From positions 1-22,858 of the forward strand of contig CALKHD010000117.1 in assembly GCA_938092195.1 (NCBI GenBank): DNA of 22,858 nucleotides, read 5' to 3'. A program made the position numbers and the translations under genes. This DNA is from an uncultured Flavobacteriales bacterium. Its GTDB lineage: Bacteria; Bacteroidota; Bacteroidia; Flavobacteriales_D; Sanyastnellaceae. The notes beneath the pieces are model-generated. The model worked only from the letters and a program-made list of their open reading frames with translations, ran no database searches and had not been told where the DNA came from. Below, in pieces: positions 1-8,700 of this stretch (within the stretch, counting starts at the first letter, position 1; each line of letters begins with the position of its first letter).

Positions 1-198
1 ATGGCATGCTGGCTCACGGGAGACGAGGAGAAACTTGCTGAATTCAAGCGACTTAAAGTCACCGAAATGGCTGTAGACAAAGATGGAAACGATGTGTACC
101 TATCCCCTTCGCAGTTTCTGTTGGACATGGAGCGCGGCAACTTCCCTGAGATCACCTTCCACACCACTTCAGAGTTCAAGACTGCCCAAGCGTTGTGA
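1..198 (+). CDS. C-terminal part of an unrecognised protein, or a small hypothetical protein
   Basis: An open frame runs from the first base of the window to a TGA at 196-198 and encodes 65 residues. The first codon is ATG, but it sits exactly on the window edge, so this may be an internal methionine of a longer upstream gene. The peptide is soluble and mixed-charge, with no signal peptide or membrane segment; it contains the stretch SPSQFLLDMERGNFPEITFH. I do not recognise the family and assign no function. A strong hairpin follows directly after the stop codon, consistent with this being the end of a transcription unit. Confidence 0.5.
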   Translation: MACWLTGDEEKLAEFKRLKVTEMAVDKDGNDVYLSPSQFLLDMERGNFPEITFHTTSEFKTAQAL

Positions 199-205
199 AT
201 TCCCG

Positions 206-224
206 CGGAGGGCTCGGCTCTCCG
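206..224 (+). terminator. Short GC-rich hairpin between genes
   Basis: Bases 206-213 (CGGAGGGC) pair with 217-224 (GCTCTCCG) as an 8-bp stem with one G-T pair and a TCG loop. It starts 8 bases after the stop of the preceding frame. No T-run follows, so a classical intrinsic terminator is not proven; it could instead be a transcript-end stabiliser or a 5' structure of the next gene. Confidence 0.3.
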
Positions 225-226
225 GT

Positions 227-234
227 TACCTTTG
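227..234 (+). promoter_or_regulatory. Possible Bacteroidota -7 promoter element
   Basis: TACCTTTG matches the Bacteroidota consensus TAnnTTTG and ends 4 bases before the ATG at 239. If used, transcription would begin at about the start codon, giving a leaderless message. I see no convincing -33 TTTG at the usual distance, so the match may be chance. Confidence 0.22.
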
Positions 235-238
235 ACGC

Positions 239-898
239 ATGCCGAACCTGTTCCGCATTCTGGCCGTCGCGATTCTGGCCTGTTCTTCGTCTGGGCTTTT
301 TGCCCAGGCTGATTCCACGGCCAGCCCCATGGTCGTTCAATTGACCGGTGTCGTGGTCGAGGGCGACTCCTTGGGTCCCATCCCCTTTGCAACCGTCTAT
401 AGGGCGCGTGACCAGCGTGGCACGATCACCGATGAATATGGATTCTTTGCAATCCCTGCTCGGGTGGGTGACACCATCCGATTCAGTGCCATCGGCTTGA
501 CACAAGGACAGTTGGTGGTTCCCGACCTGACCGGTCAAGAAATGCCCGACCGCATGAGTGTGGTTCTGCCCTTGGGCCGGGACACAGTGACCATGGACGA
601 AGCCCGGATCTACCCTTGGCCCAGCCGAGAGCGTTTCAAAGAAGAGTTTTTGGCCCTGAGGTTGGAAGCCGATGCCCGCGAACGTGCACGGCGCAACTTG
701 GAATTTGACCCCATGGCCTTGTACGACCGGATGGCCGACATGGGATCCAGCCCACAAGAGAACTTCAGGGTGCTCCAAGCCCGTCAAGCCGAAATGGCAG
801 GATATCAGGGCGGGGTTGTCCCTGTCAGTCTGTTGAATCCATTGGCTTGGGGACAATTCATCAACGCCCTCCGCAATGGAGACTACCGCAAGCGTTGA
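239..898 (+). CDS. Secreted carboxypeptidase-like regulatory domain protein
   Basis: A 219-residue exported protein. Residues 1-23 form a signal peptide (charged start, hydrophobic core, cleavage near LFAQ-A). Residues about 32-118 resemble the CarboxypepD_reg-like beta-sandwich: VxGVVxEGDSLGPIPFATVY, a TDEYGFF turn and a regularly spaced RFSAIG strand. The remainder is charged and helix-prone (RERFKEEFLALRLEADARERARR) with no known domain. Small proteins of this kind are frequent in Bacteroidota and are usually envelope-associated; their role is poorly defined. The gene overlaps the start of the TonB-dependent receptor by 23 bp if that gene begins at its first ATG, so co-expression is likely. 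The ATG at 239 is chosen because the signal peptide starts there. The family is fairly certain and the function unknown. Confidence 0.78.
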   Translation: MPNLFRILAVAILACSSSGLFAQADSTASPMVVQLTGVVVEGDSLGPIPFATVYRARDQRGTITDEYGFFAIPARVGDTIRFSAIGLTQGQLVVPDLTGQEMPDRMSVVLPLGRDTVTMDEARIYPWPSRERFKEEFLALRLEADARERARRNLEFDPMALYDRMADMGSSPQENFRVLQARQAEMAGYQGGVVPVSLLNPLAWGQFINALRNGDYRKR

Positions 899-3509
899 CC
901 GCGTGCAACACTTTCGCTTCTTTTCCGTTCAAGTGCTCGTGCGCAACCTTGGTATTCTTGTCCTTCTATTGGGACTATCTGCATCCGTCACTGCTCAAAC
1001 GCACCGGGTTTTTGGCCGTGTCACCGATGTTTCGGGACAACCCCTTCCAGGGGCCACTGTGATTCCACAAGGCAGCCGATCTGCGGCTGTGACCGATGCC
1101 GAGGGCCGGTATGACTTGCCATTGAGGGGGCCTCAGGAAATTTCCATTCGCTTCTCCTTCATAGGGTTTGATGCCGTCACCAAAAAAGTCGTTCCCACCA
1201 TAGAAGGCACACGCTTGAACGTACGCTTGAAGGCCGGTGTGGCCCTGAACCAAGCCGAGGTGGAAGCCGACGGAACGCGAACCAGCCCCATTCAAAGAAT
1301 CGATCCCCGTGTGGCTTCAAGGGTGCCCAGTGTGCGCGGTACGGTGGAAGACCTGTTGATTCAAGCCCCTGTCAACTTCACCAGTGAACTCTCCAGCGCC
1401 TACAATGTGCGCGGCGGAAGCTTCGACGAAAACTTGGTTTATGTGAATGGCATCGAGGTGTACCGTCCTTTCTTGGTGAGGGCCGGTCAGCAAGAGGGCC
1501 TCTCCTTCCCCAACCCCGACATGATCCAGTCCATCCGCTTTTCGGCCGGTGGGTTTGAAGCCAAATACGGAGACAAGATGAGTTCCGTACTCGACATCAC
1601 CTACCGTCGGCCACAGGGGTTTGCAGGCCGCGCCACGGCCAGTTTGCTCGGAGGGCAGTTCCAATTCGAAGACGTATCCAAGGATGAACGCTGGACCTAC
1701 AACATGGGCCTTCGCTACCGCAACAATGGCTACGTATTGGGCAGCCTCGACGAAAGCGGCGAATACCGCCCGGTTTACACAGACTTTCAGAGTTACGTGA
1801 CTTTCGACCCCGACGGTTACGGCCCATGGGAAATCCAAGCCTTGGGAACTGTGGCTCGCAACCAATACCGGTTCATTCCGCAAACCCGGGAGACCAACGT
1901 GGGCACCATCAACGAAGCCCTTCGCCTCACAGTTTACTTCGACGGTCAAGAGGTCACGCAATACCAAACCGGCTTTGGAGCCTTGGCTGCAGAGCGGGTC
2001 ACCCCCACCTCTCGCGTGAGGTTCATCGCCTCTGCCTTTCGCACCGATGAAGAGGAGACCTTCGACATCCTCGGCGGCTACTTTTTGAGCCAATTGGAGC
2101 GAGACCCAGGTTCGGACGCCTTTGGCGAGGCCTTGGGTTTGCAAGGGGTGGGTTACTTCCTCAACCATGCCCGCAATGAATTGCAGGCCACGGTCCTTTC
2201 GGGAAGTGCCCGTGGCTCGTTCACTTGGGACAAGGAAGCCCACCTCACGGAATGGGGGGTCCAAGCCCGGCACGAAATCATCGACGACACCTTGAACGAA
2301 TGGGAATTGGTGGACAGTGCCGGCTACATCATCCCGCACCCCGAAGACAACATTGGTTACACCTCCGCTTCGGAACGGCCGTTTCAAGAGATCCTGCTCC
2401 AAGACGTGGTGCGCACCGAAAACCGCACCGCATCCAGCCGATTGATGGCCTACGCCCAAGACACGTGGAAGGGCAACTGGAGCGATGGCAGCGAGTGGGA
2501 ACTGCACGCCGGTCTGCGCGCCCACCATTGGACCTTCAATGGCCAAACCGTGGGCGGCCCAAGGGTGCATGCCGCTTGGAAGCCCAAATGGTCGATGGGC
2601 GCAGACTCCTTGGGCAACAAGGTCATGCGCGATGTGGCCTTCAACCTGGCCGGAGGATGGTATTACCAGCCTGCCTTCTATCGAGAAATGCGGGACCTCA
2701 CGGGGCAAGTCAACCCCGACATCCGCGCCCAGCGCGCCTTGCACATCATTGCCGGCGCCAACTACCGCTTTGATTGGCAAGGAAGGCCTTTCTTGCTCAA
2801 CACCGAGCTCTACCACAAGGACATGGCCTCGCTCATCCCTTATGAAGTCGAGAACGTTCGCCTGCGCTATTATGCAGACAACAACGCAGTGGGCCGGGCC
2901 ACGGGCATCGACGTGATGCTCAACGGTGAATTCATCGATGGCGTTCAAAGTTGGATGCGGATGAGCCTGCTGAAGGCCCAAGAAGACCTGACCGACGACG
3001 GTTACTACGACTTCTACAACGAGGCTGGCGAGTTGATCGTCCCCGGCTACTCATTTGATCCGGTGGCCACCGACAGCACCCTCGTCGAGCCAGGCTTTAT
3101 CCCCAGGACCACAGACCAGCGGTTTTCCATGTCCATGCTCTTTCAAGACGAGATGCCCGGAGCACCGCAGTTCAAGGTCCTGCTGAGCTTGTTTTACGGC
3201 ACGGGTCTGCCCTTTGGACCACCGGACTTTGAGCGCTACAAGGACACCCTGCGCTTGCCAGCCTATCGCCGCGTTGACATTGGGTTCTCCCGCGATCTTT
3301 TCCTTGGCGATCGAGGCCGCCTGAAAAAAGACGGCAGCAACCGTGTGAAGCCCCTCGAAGGGTTTGTTGCATTGGAGATTTTCAACCTCCTCGGCATCCG
3401 AAACACCGTCAACCACACGTGGATTCAAGACGTCTCCGGAAGGCGCTACGCCATCCCGAATTACCTCACCTCTCGCCGAATCAATCTCAAGTTCGCAGTC
3501 CGCTTCTGA
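876..3509 (+). CDS. TonB-dependent outer-membrane receptor with N-terminal regulatory domain
   Basis: An 877-residue outer-membrane protein for energised uptake through TonB-ExbBD. In order: signal peptide to about residue 41 (LLLGLSASVTAQ), a CarboxypepD_reg-like domain at about 44-120 (VFGRVTDVSGQPLPGATV, TDAEGRYDLP), a plug domain at about 145-245 (VEDLLIQAPV, YNVRGGSFDENLVYVNGIEV, GGFEAKYGDKMSSVLDI) and a beta-barrel to the end. It finishes INLKFAVRF, with the terminal Phe typical of barrel proteins. Length suits a siderophore- or vitamin-type receptor; it is shorter than SusC proteins and no susD neighbour is seen. Substrate is unknown. The start is uncertain: the ATG at 876 overlaps the preceding gene by 23 bp and gives a long n-region, while a GTG at 903 would give a shorter signal peptide without overlap. 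The co-directional upstream gene, also bearing a regulatory domain, probably belongs to the same unit. Confidence 0.9.
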   Translation: METTASVDRVQHFRFFSVQVLVRNLGILVLLLGLSASVTAQTHRVFGRVTDVSGQPLPGATVIPQGSRSAAVTDAEGRYDLPLRGPQEISIRFSFIGFDAVTKKVVPTIEGTRLNVRLKAGVALNQAEVEADGTRTSPIQRIDPRVASRVPSVRGTVEDLLIQAPVNFTSELSSAYNVRGGSFDENLVYVNGIEVYRPFLVRAGQQEGLSFPNPDMIQSIRFSAGGFEAKYGDKMSSVLDITYRRPQGFAGRATASLLGGQFQFEDVSKDERWTYNMGLRYRNNGYVLGSLDESGEYRPVYTDFQSYVTFDPDGYGPWEIQALGTVARNQYRFIPQTRETNVGTINEALRLTVYFDGQEVTQYQTGFGALAAERVTPTSRVRFIASAFRTDEEETFDILGGYFLSQLERDPGSDAFGEALGLQGVGYFLNHARNELQATVLSGSARGSFTWDKEAHLTEWGVQARHEIIDDTLNEWELVDSAGYIIPHPEDNIGYTSASERPFQEILLQDVVRTENRTASSRLMAYAQDTWKGNWSDGSEWELHAGLRAHHWTFNGQTVGGPRVHAAWKPKWSMGADSLGNKVMRDVAFNLAGGWYYQPAFYREMRDLTGQVNPDIRAQRALHIIAGANYRFDWQGRPFLLNTELYHKDMASLIPYEVENVRLRYYADNNAVGRATGIDVMLNGEFIDGVQSWMRMSLLKAQEDLTDDGYYDFYNEAGELIVPGYSFDPVATDSTLVEPGFIPRTTDQRFSMSMLFQDEMPGAPQFKVLLSLFYGTGLPFGPPDFERYKDTLRLPAYRRVDIGFSRDLFLGDRGRLKKDGSNRVKPLEGFVALEIFNLLGIRNTVNHTWIQDVSGRRYAIPNYLTSRRINLKFAVRF

Positions 3510-3523
3510 GATTTCCACGGTGG

Positions 3524-3541
3524 CCGGTTGGGACCGGTTTT
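3524..3541 (+). terminator. Hairpin with short T-run after the receptor gene
   Basis: CCGGT (3524-3528) pairs with ACCGG (3533-3537) across a TGGG loop and is followed by four T. It lies 15 bases after the receptor stop and only 3 bases before the next candidate ATG at 3545. It may terminate the receptor transcript, or it may sit over the start of the downstream gene. The stem is short, so confidence is modest. Confidence 0.4.
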
Positions 3542-3544
3542 AGA

Positions 3545-5644
3545 ATGGGCATGATGCCAAGGGTGGTGAGGATAGCTTTATGCATGGCCTTTTGGCATCC
3601 CTCCTTTCTTCTTTTTGTCCTGCTCGCCTTGTTCGGACTGTCGCATTTTGATGCGTTGTCACAGGGAGATCCCGTCTATTACCTCAACGGAGCTGCCCAA
3701 GCCACTGGGGACGATTGCTACCAGATCACGCCCGCCATCAACACCCAGACGGGCAGCGTTTGGTACGCGGACCAAGTGGATTTGAGTCTCCCCTTGGACC
3801 TTCAGTTCATTCTGAACTTGGGCAACAACGACGGCAATGGCGCCGACGGAATCTGCTTCGTTCTGCAGACTGTGGGCGTGGATGTGATTGGAGAAAGTGG
3901 CGGTGGCATCGGTTTTCTCGGAGACGATTTTCAGCCGGCCTTTGCTGTGGAATTCGACACTTGGCAGAACGCCGACTACGGTGACCCCATTGGCGACCAC
4001 ATTGCCATGGTGTCCAACGGAAGCGTGAATCACCTGCTGCCCTCGGCCATTGCCGGTCCCGTGCAAGCCGACGCGTTTGACCCCAACATCGAAGACGGAG
4101 AAGACCACCAAGGACGGGTGACCTGGGACCCCGAAACGCAATTGGTGCAGGTCTTCTTTGATTGTGAACTCAGGCTGGAGGGCTTCGTCAACTTAATCGA
4201 TGACATTTTTCAAGGCCAAAACCAAGTCTATTTTGGATTCACCTCGGGCACCGGCGGTGCCAACAATGTTCACACGGTGTGCTTGGAGGAGAACATCTTG
4301 GGCAGCGCGGCAGAGAGCTACGTCTGTCCAGGGGCCAACCTCCAGTTGAATGTACCCAGCCCAAACGGGGCGGCCACATGGTTGCCCTCAGACTACTTGG
4401 ACGACCCTTCCATTGCGTCCCCTGTCGTGTCGCCACCCGGTGGCCTCACCGAGCCATTGGTGTATGTGATCTCCTATGAAGACAACTGCGGTGTGGATGT
4501 GGTGGACACCATTCAGCTCAACGTTGAAGAAATGACCGCCGATGTCTTGGGCCTGGAAGACCTCACCTGTGACAATGACCTGCTCAACTTGCAGGCCCAG
4601 TCCAACTTTCCTGGCCCTTTGACCCAAACGTGGATAGCAGAAACCGGAGCGATCCAGTCCGTGGGAGGCAACGCCACAGTGGAAGTTCCGGGCAGCTACG
4701 AATTGCTGCTCTCGTTTCAGGACGGGCTTTGTGAAGCTTCCGCTCCTTTTCAAGTGACCATCGACACCGCTTCCTACACTGGAACTTTCCCCGAACAGGC
4801 CTATTTAACGTGCAATGACCCCACGGCGGTCTTGGAAGCCATCGACCTTTCGTCTCCAGGGGCCGGAGTCGTATGGTCCACGCCCAATGGAGAAATCCTT
4901 GGGCAAGGCCCCAGCGTGGACGCCTTGGAGGAAGGGATCTATGTGGCCACGGTCACCAACCCCGTGAATGGCTGCACTTCGGTCTACAACGTGGATGTGC
5001 TGGACGCCAGCGCCGAACCGGAGCTGTTGCCGGGCGTGGTGGAGCCTTTGACCTGCCTGAATCCGGGTCAGCCCGTGTTGGGTGCGGGCGTGGTGGAATA
5101 CGCGCCATTTGGCCCTCCTGGCCTAACGCCCTCTGTGTCCTGGATCAATGCCGACAATGGAACGACCCAAGGGGTGTCCCCGTCAAGTGGATCTTTTGGC
5201 CCCATCATTCAAGCAGCGGGAACGTATCAAATGCTGGTTGAATGGGCCGAAACGGGTTGTGCAGACAGCCTGCTTGTGGTGGCCGAAACCGGGGAAGACT
5301 TTGGCGTGGACATCAGCTCCATCACCTTCCCCAACATTTTGACCGCCAACAACGATGGCAAGAATGACAGCTGGTATCCGTTCCTCGCCGATGTGCCCGA
5401 CGTAGAAGCCCTGTCGGTGCTCACCAACTATGCATTGCGCGTTTACAACCGTTGGGGCACGGTGGTCTTCACCAATGCAGGAGACGGATTCGCTTCGGGC
5501 ACGCCCATCCGTTGGTATGGCAATGGTGCTGGAGGATCGCCTTTGACCTCGGGAACCTATTGGTACGTGGTGGACTACACTTCAACTTGTGGAGACAGCC
5601 AGTCTGGTTCGGCCACCGGTTCATTGCAGTTGATTCGAGAATAA
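3545..5644 (+). CDS. Secreted L-type lectin-like protein with type IX (type B) sorting domain
   Basis: A 699-residue exported protein from the ATG at 3545; ATGs at 3551, 3554 and 3584 also keep the signal peptide. The frame is open further upstream, but that part overlaps the receptor and lacks a leader. Residues 1-40 are a signal peptide (FLLFVLLALFG, cleavage near ALSQ). Residues about 44-247 resemble an L-type (legume-like) lectin domain: NDGNGADGICFVLQ, a glycine-rich turn, the hallmark AVEFDTW, GDHIAMVSNG and VYFGFTSGTGG. The middle has Ig-like repeats with paired cysteines (LTCDND, LTCNDP, LTCLNP). Residues about 593-699 match the gliding-motility C-terminal domain: FPNILTANNDGKNDSWYPF, LRVYNRWGTVVF, SGTYWYVVDY. 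By family knowledge it is exported by the type IX system and held at or released from the cell surface, probably binding glycans. The ligand is unknown. Confidence 0.86.
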   Translation: MGMMPRVVRIALCMAFWHPSFLLFVLLALFGLSHFDALSQGDPVYYLNGAAQATGDDCYQITPAINTQTGSVWYADQVDLSLPLDLQFILNLGNNDGNGADGICFVLQTVGVDVIGESGGGIGFLGDDFQPAFAVEFDTWQNADYGDPIGDHIAMVSNGSVNHLLPSAIAGPVQADAFDPNIEDGEDHQGRVTWDPETQLVQVFFDCELRLEGFVNLIDDIFQGQNQVYFGFTSGTGGANNVHTVCLEENILGSAAESYVCPGANLQLNVPSPNGAATWLPSDYLDDPSIASPVVSPPGGLTEPLVYVISYEDNCGVDVVDTIQLNVEEMTADVLGLEDLTCDNDLLNLQAQSNFPGPLTQTWIAETGAIQSVGGNATVEVPGSYELLLSFQDGLCEASAPFQVTIDTASYTGTFPEQAYLTCNDPTAVLEAIDLSSPGAGVVWSTPNGEILGQGPSVDALEEGIYVATVTNPVNGCTSVYNVDVLDASAEPELLPGVVEPLTCLNPGQPVLGAGVVEYAPFGPPGLTPSVSWINADNGTTQGVSPSSGSFGPIIQAAGTYQMLVEWAETGCADSLLVVAETGEDFGVDISSITFPNILTANNDGKNDSWYPFLADVPDVEALSVLTNYALRVYNRWGTVVFTNAGDGFASGTPIRWYGNGAGGSPLTSGTYWYVVDYTSTCGDSQSGSATGSLQLIRE

Positions 5645-5663
5645 GCGAGACTTGCCCACACAG

Positions 5664-5691
5664 AAAAGGCCGCCCCAAGGGACGGCCTTTT
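5664..5691. terminator. Bidirectional intrinsic terminator between convergent genes
   Basis: AAAAGGCCG (5664-5672) pairs with CGGCCTTTT (5683-5691); the stem extends through CCC/GGG after one C-A mismatch. T-runs lie on both strands (CCTTTTTT on +; the AAAA at 5664-5667 reads as TTTT on -). It sits 19 bases past the stop of the lectin-like gene and 28 bases past the stop of the giant gene on the other strand, so it can end both transcripts. Confidence 0.82.
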
Positions 5692-5719
5692 TTGTTTGAG
5701 GCAGAGGTTGGTGCGCGGA

Positions 5720-8700
5720 TCAATCAATGATGCACGAAGTGTCGAAGTAAATCAGGAACTCCAGCAGGTCGGCCACACCGACCACATCGTCACCGGTCAA
5801 GTCCGCTGGGCAGCTGTCGCCTCCTCCCCCGTTGCAATCGTACAAGCAACCACCATCGTCGATGGTGGCCGACGCATCGTAGTTGAGCGCATCGGCATAG
5901 GTGCATCCCAAGCAACTGGCAAGGTCGCATGACCCATCGTCTTGGGTGGCGGTTGCATCGTAGTTGCATGCTGCAGGAATGGTGCAACCCGCGCAGCTGT
6001 CATACTCACATGACCCATTGTCGCTGGTGGCCAGCGACTGGTAGTTGCAAGCCCCTGAATCGGTGCATCCTTCTACTTCCAATTCATCACAAAGGCCGTC
6101 GCCGTCGCTGTCATTGACGCATTCGCCGTCACAGTCGTAAAGAAGACCCACAGGGTAGGTACATCCCCCTCCGGACTGGGTGGCTGTCGGATCGTAATTG
6201 CAAGCGCCCGAGTCCGTGCAGCCCACACATGAGGCATAGTCGCAAGACCCATCAGACTGGGTGGCCAAAGCGTCGTAGTTGCAAGCAGAGGCATCCAAAC
6301 ACCCTTGGCAACTCACAAAGTCACAGCTGCCATCGTCATCGGTGGCCTCTGAATCATAGTTACATGCGTCGCTGTTGATGCAGCCGGGAACCTCCAAGGG
6401 ATCACACACCCCATTTTGGTTCACGTCCTGCAAACAATCGCCGTTGCAGTCCAAATATTCACTGTCTGGGAAGGTGCAGCTTCCATCGTCTTGAGACGCT
6501 CCTGAATTGTAATTGCATGCATCCGACTGGGTACATCCCAAGCAACTCTCGTATTCACAGCTTTGGTCGTTGATGATGGCCTCGCTGTCATAATTGCAAG
6601 CCACGTTATCGGTGCAGCCCGCACAGCTCTCCGATTCACAGCTGCCATCGTCAATGGTGGCGTCTTGGTCAAAGTTGCAGGCAAACTGGTTCGTGCAACC
6701 TTCCGTTTCTTCCTCGTCGCAAATGCCATTCTCATTCACGTCGTTCAAGCAGGTGCCGTTGCAATCCAAATTGTCTTGGGCAAAGTCACAACTGCCATCT
6801 GCCACTGTGGCGCTCTCATCGTAATTACAAGCTGTCGGATCGGTGCAACCTGTGCACGTCTGGTAGTCACATGAATTGTCGTTCAGCGTGGCTTCTGCAT
6901 CATAGTTGCAAGCCGTGGCGTCGGTGCAACCGGCACAACTGGTGGTGTCGCAAGACCCATCGTCGAACGCAGCCTGTGCGTCATAGTTGCAGCTGAGTGG
7001 ATTGGTGCAACCTCCTGTCTCTTCCTCATCACAAATGCCGTTGGTGTTGGCATCGTTTAGGCAGTTGCAGTCGCAATCCACATTGGTCGCTCCATTGCAC
7101 AAATCCTGCGGCTCGAAGCATGTGGTGGCCAAGGTGGCGTCTGGGTCATAGTTGCACGCGCCTTCCTCGAGGCAACCTGCACAACTGTCGAATTCACATG
7201 GGTTCTCTGCATCGCCGAAGTTGCAGGCGAAGGGAAGCGTACAACCGGTCATGAACATGACGTTTCCTGGGGGCATGCCATAGGTACATGAACCATCATC
7301 CAAAGTGGATGTGGAGTTGTAGTTGTTGGCCGATGGATCGGTGCAGCCATAGCAATCGAAGTCACAACTGCCATCGGACTGAGTGGCATCTGGGTTGTAG
7401 TTGCAAGCTTGCAAAATGAGGCAACCTTCCACCACCGAATAGGTGCACAGCGACGGGTCGTTGTACGTGGCATCTGGGTTGTAGTTGTCGGCGTTTTCAT
7501 CTTGACATCCCACGACTACACAGCTGCCATTGTCGATGGTCGCTGTGGCGTCATAGTTCACCGCATCTGGGTTGGTGCATCCGCGGCAGCTGAACAAGTC
7601 ACAGGAGCCATTGGAGGTCGTGGCCGTGCTGTCGAAGTTGCAGGCCAATGGATTGGTGCATCCATAGCACGATTCAGTGTCACACAAACCGTCGTCGACC
7701 GTAGCGTCGATGTCAAAGTTGCAGGCAAACTGGTTCGTACAGCCCAAGTAGAAGCAAGATCCATCGCTGTAATCCGCATTGGGGTCGTAGTTGTCCGCTT
7801 CGGGATCAATGCAACCCAAGAACAGACAGCTGTTGTTGTCGATGGTCGCATCGGAGTCGTAGTTGAACGCATCTGGGTCTGTGCAACCACGGCAGCTCAG
7901 CAGGTCACAATCTCCACTGGGGATGGTGGCCAAAGAGTCATAGTTGCAGGCGAGTGAGTTCAGACAACCAAAGCAGGAAGTCAAATCACAAGAGCCATCG
8001 TCCACATTGGCACCAGAGTCAAAGTTGCACGCCTGTGGGTTGGTGCACCCGGGGAACTCACACGAGCCGTCGTTCAAGTCAGCCCCAGCATCATAGTTAG
8101 ATGCGTCTGGGTTGGTGCAGCCCTCGTACAAGCATGAATTGTCATCGATCAATGCGGTGTCATCATAATTCGCAGCGTCGGGATCGGTGCATCCTCGGCA
8201 GCTCACAAACTCACAAGAGCCATCGTCAACAGTGGCATTGTCGTCGAAGTTGCAAGCCGACAAATTGATGCAACCGTAACAACTGAAGTCGCAGCTGCCG
8301 TCGCTGGCATTGGCCAGCGGATCGTAGTTGCACGCCGTAGCATCCGTGCAGCCAAAGATTTCGCAGCTTCCATCGTCGAGGTCCGCATTGGGGTCGTAGT
8401 TGTCGGCGGCTGAATTGGTGCAGCCATCAAACAAGCAACTGCCGTCATTTTGCGTGGCCGTTGGGCTGTAGTTGACCGCATCTTCATCGGTGCATCCCAA
8501 GCAGCTAAAGAACTCACATGAGCCATTGTTGACGTCGGCGCTGGCGTTGTAATTACAAGCGCTGGGCTCAGTGCAGCCAAAGACGTTGTCGGTGTCGCAA
8601 ACGCCGTCGCCATTCAGGTCAGCTGGGCAATCGCCACCGCACACACCCAAGGCATCTTCCACTTCACAGCTTCCGTTCTCGTCGGTGGCAGTGGGGTCGT

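Noticed and set aside
1317..2981. 554-residue open frame antisense to the TonB-dependent receptor
   Set aside because: The receptor frame has clear plug and barrel motifs over the whole stretch, while the antisense product resembles no known protein.
3419..3544. Longer upstream start for the lectin-like protein
   Set aside because: It would overlap the receptor gene by about 90 bp and place 42 unrelated residues before a clean signal peptide beginning at 3545.
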